A DNA stretch of 64,000 nucleotides from Pseudomonas sp. stari2. GTDB taxonomy: Bacteria; Pseudomonadota; Gammaproteobacteria; Pseudomonadales; Pseudomonadaceae. Position 1 is the stretch's first letter. Each line of letters opens with the position of its first letter. Location of the stretch: positions 459,001 to 523,000 of the forward strand of contig NZ_CP099760.1 in NCBI RefSeq assembly GCF_040760005.1, in the 5' to 3' direction. Position numbers and translations under genes: made by a program. This document shows, piece by piece, positions 15,233 to 24,170 of the stretch. Under the pieces are notes generated by a model. It ran no database searches and had not been told where the DNA came from. It saw nothing but the letters and a program-made list of their open reading frames with translations.

Positions 15233-18200
15233 AAGGGTCTTTCAATCTCTCCGAATGGGCCCTCAAGCATCAGTCGTTCGTCTGGTACCTGATGTTCGTT
15301 GCATTGCTGATGGGCGTGTTTTCCTACTTCAATCTGGGACGTGAAGAAGACCCGTCGTTCACCATCAAGACTATGGTGATCCAGACCAAATGGCCGGGCG
15401 CAACCCAGGAAGAAACCCTCAAGCAGGTCACCGACCGTATCGAGAAAAAACTCGAAGAACTCGACTCCCTCGATTACGTGAAAAGCTATACGCGCCCCGG
15501 CGAGTCAACGGTCTACGTGTACCTGCGCGACACCACCAGCGCCAAGGACATCCCGGAAATCTGGTATCAGGTGCGCAAGAAGATCAACGATATTCGCGGC
15601 CAGTTTCCCCAGGGAATTCAGGGGCCGGGATTCAACGATGAGTTCGGTGACGTGTTCGGCTCGGTCTACGCGTTCACCGCCGACGGCCTGACGATGCGGC
15701 AACTGCGCGATTATGTGGAGCAGGCGCGGGCCGAGATTCGCAACGTGCCGGGGCTGGGCAAGATCGAGATGGTCGGCCAGCAGGATGAAGTGATCTATCT
15801 GAACTTCTCGACCCGCAAACTCGCGGCGCTGGGCATCGATCAGCGTCAGGTGGTGCAGAGCCTGCAATCGCAGAACGCGGTGACCCCGGCAGGTGTGATC
15901 GAGGCCGGGCCCGAGCGGATTTCGGTGAGGACCTCCGGGCAGTTTGCCTCGGAAAAGGACCTCGCTGAGGTCAATCTCAAACTCAATGACCGTTTCTATC
16001 GTCTGGCCGATATCGCTGAAATCAGCCGTGGGTATGTCGACCCGGCGTCACCGGAGTTCCGCTTCGACGGCAAACCCGCCATCGGCCTGGCGATTGCCAT
16101 GCAGAAGGGCGGCAACGTCCAGGCATTCGGTAAAGCCCTGCACGCACGTATCGACCAACTCACCGCCGACCTGCCGGTAGGCGTCGGCGTACATACCGTC
16201 TCCGATCAGGCAGTGGTGGTGGAAGAGGCCGTCGGCGGTTTCACCAGTGCGCTGTTCGAAGCCGTAGTCATCGTGCTGGTGGTGAGTTTCATCAGCCTCG
16301 GCGTGCGCGCCGGGCTGGTGGTGGCGTGTTCGATTCCGCTGGTGCTGGCGATGGTGTTCGTGTTCATGGAATACAGCGGCATCACCATGCAGCGGATTTC
16401 TCTCGGTGCCTTGATCATCGCCCTGGGTCTGTTGGTGGACGACGCGATGATCACCGTGGAGATGATGGTCACGCGCCTGGAGATGGGCGAGACCAAGGAG
16501 CAGGCGGCGACATTTGCCTACACCTCCACGGCGTTTCCGATGCTCACCGGTACGCTGGTGACCGTGGCCGGTTTCGTGCCGATCGGTCTGAACGCCAGCT
16601 CGGCGGGTGAGTACACCTTTACCCTGTTTGCGGTGATCGCGGTGGCGATGCTGGTGTCATGGATCGTCGCGGTGCTGTTCGCCCCGGTGATCGGCGTGCA
16701 CATTCTCAGCACCGATGTGAAGCCCCACGAAGCCGAGCCGGGGCGCATCGGGCGAGCCTTCAATCACGGTTTGTTGTGGTCGATGCGCAACCGCTGGTGG
16801 TGCATCGGCATCACCGTGCTGTGCTTCGTGCTGGCGGTGTTCTGCATGCGCTTTGTGCAGAATCAGTTCTTCCCGTCTTCAGATCGCCCGGAAATCCTGG
16901 TCGACCTCAACCTGCCGCAAAACGCCTCGATCGATGAAACCCGCAAGGCGGTCGACAAGCTCGAAGCCACGCTCAAGGGCGACCCGGACATCGTGCGCTG
17001 GAGCACCTACATCGGTCAGGGTGCGATCCGTTTCTACCTGCCACTCGACCAGCAATTGCAGAACCCGTACTACGCGCAACTGGTGATCGTCAGCAAAGAC
17101 TTCAAGGCCCGCGAAGCCTTGAGCCAGCGCCTGCGTGATCGCCTGCGCAAGGATTTTGTCGGTATCGGCAGTTATGTGCAGGCGCTGGAAATGGGCCCGC
17201 CGGTCGGTCGGCCGATCCAGTATCGAGTCAGTGGCAAAGACATTGACCAGGTGCGCAAGCACGCCATCGGTCTGGCCACCGAACTGGACAAGAGTCCGCA
17301 CATCGGCGAGATCATTTACGACTGGAACGAACCCGGAAAAGTCCTGCGTATCGATATCGCCCAGGACAAGGCGCGCCAGCTCGGACTGTCTTCGGAGGAT
17401 GTGGCCAACCTGATGAACAGCATTGTCAGTGGCTCGCCGCTGACCCAGGTCGATGACGATATCTACCTGGTCAATGTGGTCGGGCGGGCGGTGGATTCCG
17501 AACGCGGTACACCGGAAACCCTGCAGAACCTGCAGATCGTTACGCCCAACGGCACTTCGATTCCGCTACTGGCCTTCGCAACCGTGCGTTATGAACTGGA
17601 GCAGCCGCTGGTGTGGCGTCGCGACCGTTTGCCGACCATCACCATCAAGGCTTCGGTGCGCGATGAAATTCAGCCGACCGATCTGGTGAAAGTCCTCAAG
17701 CCGACCATCGATGACTTCGCCGCCAAACTGCCGGTGGGCTACAAGGTCGCCACCGGCGGTACGGTCGAGGAAAGCGGCAAGGCCCAGGGGCCGATTGCCA
17801 AGGTGTTGCCGCTAATGCTGTTCCTGATGGCGACTTTCCTGATGATCCAGCTGCACAGCGTACAGAAGCTGTTCCTGGTGGCCAGCGTTGCGCCGCTGGG
17901 GCTGATCGGCGTGGTGCTGGCGTTGGTGCCGACCGGTACGCCGATGGGCTTCGTGGCGATCCTCGGGATTCTGGCGCTGATCGGCATCATCATCCGCAAC
18001 TCGGTGATCCTCGTGACGCAGATCGAGGAGTTCGAGCACAAGGGCTACTCGCCCTGGGATGCGGTGGTGGAGGCGACCGAGCACCGACGTCGGCCGATCC
18101 TGCTCACCGCAGCGGCGGCGAGCATGGGCATGATCCCGATTGCCCGGGAAGTGTTCTGGGGGCCGATGGCCTACGCGATGATCGGCGGGATTGTGGTGGC

Positions 18201-18276
18201 GACACTGCTGACGCTGCTGTTCCTGCCAGCGCTGTATGTGGCCTGGTACAAGATTCGCGAGCCGAAGAAAAACTAG
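15229..18276 (+). CDS. triC: TriC-like RND efflux pump
   Basis: This 1015-residue resistance-nodulation-division transporter has a first membrane helix at about residues 16-36, a large periplasmic loop, a block of helices around 335-500 containing the proton-relay aspartates in ALIIALGLLVDDAMITVEMM, a second loop and a last block with LGILALIGIIIRNSVILV. Length and domain order match AcrB-class pumps; the opening FNLSEWALKHQSFVWYLMF and GREEDPSFTIKTMVIQTKWPG fit the TriC/HAE subgroup rather than MexB. It is the last gene of the triABC operon. A short GC-rich hairpin follows nine bases after the stop. Confidence 0.9.
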   Translation: MKGSFNLSEWALKHQSFVWYLMFVALLMGVFSYFNLGREEDPSFTIKTMVIQTKWPGATQEETLKQVTDRIEKKLEELDSLDYVKSYTRPGESTVYVYLRDTTSAKDIPEIWYQVRKKINDIRGQFPQGIQGPGFNDEFGDVFGSVYAFTADGLTMRQLRDYVEQARAEIRNVPGLGKIEMVGQQDEVIYLNFSTRKLAALGIDQRQVVQSLQSQNAVTPAGVIEAGPERISVRTSGQFASEKDLAEVNLKLNDRFYRLADIAEISRGYVDPASPEFRFDGKPAIGLAIAMQKGGNVQAFGKALHARIDQLTADLPVGVGVHTVSDQAVVVEEAVGGFTSALFEAVVIVLVVSFISLGVRAGLVVACSIPLVLAMVFVFMEYSGITMQRISLGALIIALGLLVDDAMITVEMMVTRLEMGETKEQAATFAYTSTAFPMLTGTLVTVAGFVPIGLNASSAGEYTFTLFAVIAVAMLVSWIVAVLFAPVIGVHILSTDVKPHEAEPGRIGRAFNHGLLWSMRNRWWCIGITVLCFVLAVFCMRFVQNQFFPSSDRPEILVDLNLPQNASIDETRKAVDKLEATLKGDPDIVRWSTYIGQGAIRFYLPLDQQLQNPYYAQLVIVSKDFKAREALSQRLRDRLRKDFVGIGSYVQALEMGPPVGRPIQYRVSGKDIDQVRKHAIGLATELDKSPHIGEIIYDWNEPGKVLRIDIAQDKARQLGLSSEDVANLMNSIVSGSPLTQVDDDIYLVNVVGRAVDSERGTPETLQNLQIVTPNGTSIPLLAFATVRYELEQPLVWRRDRLPTITIKASVRDEIQPTDLVKVLKPTIDDFAAKLPVGYKVATGGTVEESGKAQGPIAKVLPLMLFLMATFLMIQLHSVQKLFLVASVAPLGLIGVVLALVPTGTPMGFVAILGILALIGIIIRNSVILVTQIEEFEHKGYSPWDAVVEATEHRRRPILLTAAAASMGMIPIAREVFWGPMAYAMIGGIVVATLLTLLFLPALYVAWYKIREPKKN

Positions 18277-18284
18277 ATCAAAAG

Positions 18285-18308
18285 CTCCCTCACCCTTGGG
18301 TGAGGGGA
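18285..18308. terminator. Hairpin between triC and the methyltransferase
   Basis: CTCCCTCACCC and GGGTGAGGGGAG form an 11-bp stem with one bulged G and a TT loop. It lies between two convergent genes. There is no T-run, so termination strength is uncertain. Confidence 0.5.
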
Positions 18309-18309
18309 G

Positions 18310-18936
18310 TCAGATCTTGCGCCAGACACTCGCCAGCCACGGCTGCTGCTCCCGCGGCAGCCCCGCAGGCCGGTAGTAATGCTCAAGTTCCACGAATCCA
18401 GCGGCAGTCAGTAACCCGCGCCAGGCTTCCAGATCGTGGTACGAGCCATAACGCGGCCCGTTCCAGCCTTCACGGTTGTCCCCGCGTGGATTGGAACTGA
18501 ACAGCACGCCACCCGGCTTGAGTGTCCCGCGTAACTGCTGCAGAACCCGTGGCAATTCCTGCAACGGTACATGAAACAGCACCGCGTTGGCGAAGATCCC
18601 GTCGAAGTGTTCTGCCGGCAGATCCAGCTTCAGGAAGTCCTGGCACCACACCTCACAGCCACTGTCCTCCCGAGCCATCTGCGCGAATTTTTCTGCACCG
18701 TCGAGGCCGACGGCGATGTGACCCATCCGTGTGAAGGTCTGCAAGTCCCGGCCCGGCCCGCAGCCGAAGTCGAGAATGGAAAACGGCGCTTCAGCCTGAA
18801 TATGCCGCAGCAGGGCGTCGATGTTCTGACTGACATCATGGTCGCGGGTGCCTTCACGAAAATCCTCAGCCACCGCGTTGTAGTGGCCGAGGGTAGTGGA
18901 GGTGATCTGTTCCAGATCGGTTGGGGTCTGTTTCAT
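18310..18936 (-). CDS. SAM-dependent methyltransferase (class I)
   Basis: This 208-residue protein carries the SAM-binding motif I FSILDFGCGPGRDLQTF (about residues 54-70), acidic loop GLDGAEKF, motif near FDGIFANAVLFHVP and a post-motif LKPGGVLFSSNPRGDNREG, all of the UbiE/Methyltransf_11 type. The substrate is unknown. It lies on the minus strand between triC and metI and shares its transcription direction with the met operon, but its 48-base gap and different role suggest separate expression or read-through. Its 3' end faces triC. Confidence 0.85.
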   Translation of the reverse strand: MKQTPTDLEQITSTTLGHYNAVAEDFREGTRDHDVSQNIDALLRHIQAEAPFSILDFGCGPGRDLQTFTRMGHIAVGLDGAEKFAQMAREDSGCEVWCQDFLKLDLPAEHFDGIFANAVLFHVPLQELPRVLQQLRGTLKPGGVLFSSNPRGDNREGWNGPRYGSYHDLEAWRGLLTAAGFVELEHYYRPAGLPREQQPWLASVWRKI

Positions 18937-18984
18937 GGTCGCACTGCGCTGGCAAAGGATGTTGCCGACTATACGCCATGCAAT

Positions 18985-19629
18985 TCAGCGCTTGTTCAAC
19001 CCTCGCGCCAGACGGTCGCCGCCCAGTTGAATCACCGCCACCAGCGCCACCAGGAGCACGATCACGGTCAGCATGATCTGGCTGTCGAAGCGCTGATAGC
19101 CGTAGCGATAGGCAATGTCGCCCAGACCGCCGGCGCCAATCGCTCCGGCCATCGCCGATGAGTTGATCATCGTCACCAGCGTAATGGTGAACCCGCCAAC
19201 GATGCCCGGCAGCGCTTCGGGCAACAACACGTGCCAGACGATATGCCAGCGCCGGCAGCCCATGGCTTGCGCGGCTTCGATCAAGCCGTGGTCGACTTCG
19301 CGCAGGCTCACTTCGGCGATTCGCGCAAAAAACGGCGTGGCTGCAATTGTCAGGGGTACGACTGCCGCCCACACACCGTAGGTGGTGCCGACGATCAGCC
19401 GGGTGAACGGAATCAGCGCGACCATCAGGATCAGAAACGGAATCGAGCGAAACAGGTTCACGAACGCCCCCAGCGCGCGATTGAGCACCGGGGCTTCGTA
19501 GATACCACCCTTGTCGCTGGTGACCAGAATCACCGCCATCGGAATCCCGGCGAGCAATGCAATCAGCGACGACACGCCGACCATCAGAAACGTGTCGATG
19601 AAACCCTGCAGCAAGCGATCAAACCACAT
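18985..19629 (-). CDS. metI: MetI-type ABC permease for methionine or an organosulfur substrate
   Basis: This 214-residue inner-membrane protein of the MetI class starts [21 protein letters not shown] and has about five helices, with the docking loop [61 protein letters not shown] is the conserved MetI end region. It overlaps metN by 11 bases, so the two are coupled. Its neighbours upstream are metN, metQ, a DszA/SnaA-type monooxygenase and two SfnB-type flavoproteins, so the transported compound may be a sulfone, sulfonate or sulfur-bearing amino acid instead of plain methionine. Confidence 0.92.
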   Translation of the reverse strand: MWFDRLLQGFIDTFLMVGVSSLIALLAGIPMAVILVTSDKGGIYEAPVLNRALGAFVNLFRSIPFLILMVALIPFTRLIVGTTYGVWAAVVPLTIAATPFFARIAEVSLREVDHGLIEAAQAMGCRRWHIVWHVLLPEALPGIVGGFTITLVTMINSSAMAGAIGAGGLGDIAYRYGYQRFDSQIMLTVIVLLVALVAVIQLGGDRLARGLNKR

Positions 19630-20758
19630 AACCCAGCACCTCCGTGTGTTGCGCCCATTGGCTGGTACGCTGACGCAATTCCTCGGCGTTCAGTTTCGAG
19701 CCTGCCACCGCAAGCAACAGTTGCCCGAGCGCGTGGCCCTGAATCCGTTCCACGCCGCCCTGGAGCAATTTCACTCGGCCACCGAGGTCAGCGAACAGTG
19801 CGGCCAGATCCGGCTCGTCCTGCTGGCTGCCGGTGAACTGCAAACGCAGCACCACGGACGCGTCGGATGACGACGGTTGCGCCTGCAAACGGCTTTGCAA
19901 CTCTTCAGGCAAGGCGTGTTGCAGCGGTGCGAGCAAGGTCTGGCTGACCTCGTGTTGCGGGTTGCCGAACACTTCCCAGACCGGGCCCTGCTCGACGATG
20001 CGACCATGTTCCAGCACGACGACGCGGTCGCAGATCTCGCGGATCACGGCCATCTCATGAGTGATCAGCACGATGGTCAGGCCCAGGCGTTTGTTGATCT
20101 CGCGCAGCAGACCGAGGATCGACTGGGTGGTTTCCGGATCCAGCGCCGAAGTGGCTTCGTCACACAGCAGAATGTCCGGGTCGTGCACCAGCGCGCGGGC
20201 GATGCCGACGCGCTGTTTCTGCCCGCCGGACAATTGCGCCGGATAGGCCTTGTGCTTGGCCTGCAGGCCCACCAGTTCCAGCAGTTCGCGAACCTTCTTG
20301 TCCCGCTGTTCCTTCGGAACACCGGCGACTTTCAGCGGCAATTCGACGTTCTGCCACACCGTTTTTGCCGACATCAGGTTGAAGTGCTGGAAGATCATGC
20401 CGATCCGCCGACGCAGGGCGACGAGGCGATCCTCGTCGTACTCGCCGATGTCCACCTGATCGATCAGCACCCGGCCCGAGGTCGGTTGTTCGAGGCGATT
20501 GATGGTGCGGATCAGCGACGACTTGCCGGCGCCGCTGCGGCCGATGATGCCGAACACTTCACCGCGCTGGATCGCCAGGTCGATGCCCTGCAGGGCTGCG
20601 ACCGGGCCTTGTTTGCCGTCGTAGGTTTTACCGAGCCCGATGAAGCGCACGTGGGCGCGGTTCAGTTCGGGATGCAGTTCAGTGCGTTCCGCAAACGCGG
20701 GTGGCTCTGGAAGATCCAGTCGCCGTTGAATGGCCGCGGTCATCCTCAGCTTTCCCAA
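19619..20758 (-). CDS. metN: MetN-type ABC ATPase with C-terminal regulatory domain
   Basis: This 379-residue ATPase has Walker [10 protein letters not shown], signature LSGGQKQR, Walker [18 protein letters not shown] and H-loop LITHEM. An extra N-terminal stretch of about 30 residues precedes [12 protein letters not shown]. The C-terminal 100 residues ([26 protein letters not shown] onwards) are the NIL/ACT-like domain that in MetN binds methionine and inhibits transport. It overlaps metQ upstream by 13 bases and metI downstream by 11. Feedback control by the transported or product amino acid is expected from the family. Confidence 0.93.
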   Translation of the reverse strand: MGKLRMTAAIQRRLDLPEPPAFAERTELHPELNRAHVRFIGLGKTYDGKQGPVAALQGIDLAIQRGEVFGIIGRSGAGKSSLIRTINRLEQPTSGRVLIDQVDIGEYDEDRLVALRRRIGMIFQHFNLMSAKTVWQNVELPLKVAGVPKEQRDKKVRELLELVGLQAKHKAYPAQLSGGQKQRVGIARALVHDPDILLCDEATSALDPETTQSILGLLREINKRLGLTIVLITHEMAVIREICDRVVVLEHGRIVEQGPVWEVFGNPQHEVSQTLLAPLQHALPEELQSRLQAQPSSSDASVVLRLQFTGSQQDEPDLAALFADLGGRVKLLQGGVERIQGHALGQLLLAVAGSKLNAEELRQRTSQWAQHTEVLGYVV

Positions 20759-21555
20759 CCGGCCTGGTACAGCTTGCCGTGGGCCTTATCCAGCGCGGCG
20801 CGAACGGCCGGCGAATGCTGGTAGATGTCGACGAACTTGATCAGGCGCGGGTCGGTTTTGCTCTTCGGCTGGATCACGAACTGGATCACGTATTCTTTGT
20901 GATCGAGGCCGTCGAACAGCAGCGCAGAGCCGGCATCGAACGTCTTCGCCAGACGGATGTAGGCCGGGTAGCCCTGGACCAGATCGGCGTCGTCGTAGGC
21001 GCGCACCAGTTGCACGGCTTCGACCTGGAGGATCTTGATCTTTTTCGGGTTGGCGACGATGTCGTCCTCGGTGGCCTTGTAGCCGACGCCCGGTTTGAGG
21101 GTGATCAGACCGGCCTTGGCGAGCAGTTGCAGACCGCGTCCGCTGTTGATCGGGTCATTGGCGATGGCGACGCTGGCGCCTTCAGGCAACTCGTCGAAGC
21201 TTTTGTATTTCTTCGAGTACAGGCCGACGTTGTTGATGATCCCCGGGGCGAACGGCACCAGGTCGAAACCGGAGGCGGCCTTGGCATTTTCCAGGAACGG
21301 GATGTGCTGGAAGTAGTTCACGTCGATGTCACCGGCAGCGAGGCTGACGTTAGGGGCGATCCAGTCAGTGAACTCCACCAGTTCGACTTTCAGGCCTTGC
21401 TTGGAGGCCTCTTCGACGGCGGCTTCCAGCGGAATCGCGAAGGCTGCGGTGGTGCCGATTTTCAACGGCGCGTCGGCGGCGAAAACCGCCGAGCTGAACA
21501 GGCCGAAGGCCAGGGCCAGTGCTTTGACTGGGTGGGACAGGAGCTTCTTGGTCAT
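20746..21555 (-). CDS. metQ: MetQ/NlpA-family substrate-binding protein of the metNIQ operon
   Basis: This 269-residue protein has a signal peptide ending [10 protein letters not shown] and no lipobox. The mature part reads [21 protein letters not shown] where typical MetQ has the VGxxPxxHAEI pattern, and retains [28 protein letters not shown] and [19 protein letters not shown]. The difference in the first block suggests a ligand other than methionine. The start at 21555 fits the signal peptide and has GGAAAA; the frame is open 26 codons further up. It overlaps metN and follows the flavin monooxygenase gene after 13 bases, so import and oxidation are probably one transcription unit. Confidence 0.9.
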   Translation of the reverse strand: MTKKLLSHPVKALALAFGLFSSAVFAADAPLKIGTTAAFAIPLEAAVEEASKQGLKVELVEFTDWIAPNVSLAAGDIDVNYFQHIPFLENAKAASGFDLVPFAPGIINNVGLYSKKYKSFDELPEGASVAIANDPINSGRGLQLLAKAGLITLKPGVGYKATEDDIVANPKKIKILQVEAVQLVRAYDDADLVQGYPAYIRLAKTFDAGSALLFDGLDHKEYVIQFVIQPKSKTDPRLIKFVDIYQHSPAVRAALDKAHGKLYQAGWES

Positions 21556-21568
21556 GGTGGTTTTCCAG

Positions 21569-22939
21569 TCAGTGCGAGGAGGTGTGTCGGTAGTGGGCGC
21601 CGGTGTGTTGCTGCGGCAGATGCGCTTCGCCATGAAACAGTTTTTCCCGCAGGCTGCCGGTGTCGTACGCGGTCTTGTACGAGCCGCGTCGTTGCAGTTC
21701 CGGAATCACCAGATCGATGAAATCCACATAGCTTTCCGGGGTGACGATGCGGGTCAGGTTGAAGCCGTCGAGGCCGGTTTCGGCGATCCACGATTCCAGT
21801 TCATCTGCCACTTGCTGCGGCGAGCCGACCACGGTGATGTAGCGCCCGCCAAGGGCGTGCTGGTCGAGCAATTTGCGCCGGGTCCAGTCGTTGTTCTGCA
21901 GGTTTTTGGTGGCGGACTGGATCGCGTTGCTCTTCACGTACTGGATCGGTTCGTCGATTTCGTACTGAGAAAAGTCGATGCCGGTGGAGGCTGAAAAATG
22001 CGCCACACCTGCTTCGGCACTGGCGTAGCTGAGGTATTCGGCATGCTTGGCCCAGGCCGCTTCTTCGGTCTCGCCGACGATCACGTTGAGGCCCATGAAC
22101 ACTTTGATGTCCTCAGGGTTGCGACCCGCTTCGACGGCGCTGGCGCGGACCTTGTCCACCTGCACTTTGGTTGATGGCTTGTTCTGACCGCTGATAAACA
22201 CGCACTCGGCATGGCGCCCGGCAAACAGCAGACCGCGATCCGAACTGCCGGCCTGGAACAGTACCGGCGTGCGCTGCGGCGAAGGTTCGCACAGGTGATA
22301 ACCCTCGACCTGATAGAACTCGCCCTTGTGCTCGACCTTGTGCACCTTGTCCGGCTGCGCGTAGATCCGCTGCTTTGGGTCGTGGAGCACCGCACCGTTC
22401 TCCCAGCTGCCTTCCCAGAGTTTGTAGAGCACTTCGAGGTACTCGTCGGCCTGGTCGTAACGCCGGTCATGTTCGACCTGCTCGCTCAGGCCCATGGCTT
22501 TGGCGGCGCTGTCCAGATAACCGGTGACGATGTTCCAGCCCACCCGCCCACGGCTCAGGTGATCGAGGGTCGACATGCGCCGGGCGAACAGATACGGCGG
22601 CTCGTAGGTGAGGTTGGCGGTCAGGCCGAAACCCAGGTTTTTGGTCACGGCGGACATGGCCGATACCAGCAGCAGCGGATCGTTGACCGGCAGCTGGATC
22701 GACTCTTTCAGGGTGACGTCCACCGAGTTCTGATAGACGTCGTACACGCCGACGATGTCGGCGATGAACAGTCCGTCGAACAGCCCGCGCTCCAGCAACT
22801 GCGCCAGTTCGGTCCAGTATTCAATGGTCTTGTATTGGGTCGAGGTGTCGCGTGGATGGGTCCACAATCCGTGGTTTATATGGCCGATGCAGTTCATGTT
22901 GAACGCATTGAGCAGGATCTTCTTTTTCGCAGCGCTCAT
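21569..22939 (-). CDS. LLM-class FMNH2-dependent monooxygenase (DszA/SnaA/NtaA group)
   Basis: This 456-residue enzyme opens with KKKILLNAFNMNCIGHINHG and carries the NtaA/SnaA/DszA blocks HGLWTHPRDTSTQYKTIEYW, GLFDGLFIADIVGVYDVY, LDHLSRGRVGWNIVTGYL and GSSDRGLLFAGRHAECVF. Members use reduced flavin and oxygen to oxidise sulfones, nitrilotriacetate or related compounds. Its gene overlaps the SfnB-like gene upstream (TGATG) and precedes metQ by 13 bases. No flavin reductase is encoded nearby, so FMNH2 must come from elsewhere. The natural substrate is unknown; an organosulfur compound imported by the adjacent MetNIQ system is the simplest guess. Confidence 0.88.
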   Translation of the reverse strand: MSAAKKKILLNAFNMNCIGHINHGLWTHPRDTSTQYKTIEYWTELAQLLERGLFDGLFIADIVGVYDVYQNSVDVTLKESIQLPVNDPLLLVSAMSAVTKNLGFGLTANLTYEPPYLFARRMSTLDHLSRGRVGWNIVTGYLDSAAKAMGLSEQVEHDRRYDQADEYLEVLYKLWEGSWENGAVLHDPKQRIYAQPDKVHKVEHKGEFYQVEGYHLCEPSPQRTPVLFQAGSSDRGLLFAGRHAECVFISGQNKPSTKVQVDKVRASAVEAGRNPEDIKVFMGLNVIVGETEEAAWAKHAEYLSYASAEAGVAHFSASTGIDFSQYEIDEPIQYVKSNAIQSATKNLQNNDWTRRKLLDQHALGGRYITVVGSPQQVADELESWIAETGLDGFNLTRIVTPESYVDFIDLVIPELQRRGSYKTAYDTGSLREKLFHGEAHLPQQHTGAHYRHTSSH

Positions 22940-24132
22940 CAGATGGTCCCTCGCAGCGGAGGGTTTTCATCGTTGAGGTAGTAATTGCCCACCGCGTGAT
23001 ATTTCCAGCGTACCGGGTCGTGCAGGGTGTGCACCCGGGCGTTGCGCCAGTGGCGGTCGAGGCCGTGTTCGATCAGGGTGGCCTGGCTGCCGGCCAGTTC
23101 GAACAGGGTGCTGCCGGCGGCCAGAGAAATTTCGGTGCTGATCGCCCGTGCTTCGGCGACGGCAATCGAGGCTGCTGCAACCGTCTCGGCGTTGGTCTCG
23201 GTCTGCGCTGCATCGAGGTATTCGCCGGCGCGTTCGAGCAAGGCCTCGGTGGCGTGCAGACGAATGCTCAGATGGCCGAAACTCTTGAGGGTCAGTGGGT
23301 CTTCGGTGGCTTTGTCGTTACCCGAGTCGATCCATGGCCGGGTCTTGCTGCGCACGAAGTGCAGCGCATCTTCGTAGGCGGCGCGGGCGATGCCGGTATC
23401 GATGGCGGCGTGAAGGATCTGCGCCAGCGGGCCGACCGGAGTCGGGCGCTCGAAAGCGCTCTGGAAAGGAATGACATCTTCGGCCGCCACATACACGTCT
23501 TCGAACACCACCGAACCGCTGCCGGTAGTGCGCTGGCCGAAGCCGCTCCAGTCGTCGATCACGGTCAGGCCTTTGCTGTCGCGCGGGACGAAGGCCAGTT
23601 GCTGCACACCGTTTTCATCGACCACCGAGGTCGGGATGCGCTGGGCGTAAATGGCGCCGGTCGCATAGAACTTGCGACCATTGATGCGATAACCGCTGCC
23701 GTCGCGTTTCAGGCTGGTAACCCGGTCGTGGGCAGTCTTGGTGCCCAGTTCCGCCAGGGCATTGCCGAAGCGCTGACCAGCGAGGACTTCGGCGTACAGG
23801 CGTTGTTTCTGCTCGTGGCTTCCGTTCACCCGCAGTACTTCGAGGGCATAGAAATGGTTCTGCGGAATCTGCCCCAGCGAGCCATCGGCCTGGGCAATCA
23901 GGGCGATGACTTTGGCCAGGGTCACGTTGGACACGCCGGCGCCACCGTACTCCTTGGGCACGCTGATGCCCCACAGGCCGGAGCGGGAAAACACGTCGAG
24001 TTCCGGCAGCGGCAGGCGGCGTTCGCGGTCGCGCAGGTTGCTGTCGCGCTGGAAGTCTTCAGCCAGGTCGCTGGCGACGATCAGGGCTTGCTCGTCGCTG
24101 GTGATGACCGCGACGGGATGGGAAAGAGTCAT
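22939..24132 (-). CDS. SfnB-family flavoprotein (acyl-CoA dehydrogenase fold), copy 1
   Basis: This 397-residue protein belongs to the sulfur-acquisition oxidoreductase SfnB/DszC group. It shows the acyl-CoA-dehydrogenase-like blocks SGLWGISVPKEYGGAGVSN, ADGSLGQIPQNHFYALEVL, YRINGRKFYATGAIYAQRIP and DWSGFGQRTTGSGSV, and ends with the family segment DRHWRNARVHTLHDPVRWKYHAVG. It probably acts as a flavin-dependent monooxygenase, not as a dehydrogenase. The start at 24132 has TCTGGAGA; an alternative start 8 codons upstream is possible. A clear paralog lies directly upstream and the LLM monooxygenase overlaps downstream. Confidence 0.88.
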   Translation of the reverse strand: MTLSHPVAVITSDEQALIVASDLAEDFQRDSNLRDRERRLPLPELDVFSRSGLWGISVPKEYGGAGVSNVTLAKVIALIAQADGSLGQIPQNHFYALEVLRVNGSHEQKQRLYAEVLAGQRFGNALAELGTKTAHDRVTSLKRDGSGYRINGRKFYATGAIYAQRIPTSVVDENGVQQLAFVPRDSKGLTVIDDWSGFGQRTTGSGSVVFEDVYVAAEDVIPFQSAFERPTPVGPLAQILHAAIDTGIARAAYEDALHFVRSKTRPWIDSGNDKATEDPLTLKSFGHLSIRLHATEALLERAGEYLDAAQTETNAETVAAASIAVAEARAISTEISLAAGSTLFELAGSQATLIEHGLDRHWRNARVHTLHDPVRWKYHAVGNYYLNDENPPLRGTI

Positions 24133-24170
24133 GTGTTTCTCCAGAGATCTGGTCAAAAGTGTTCTGGTCG

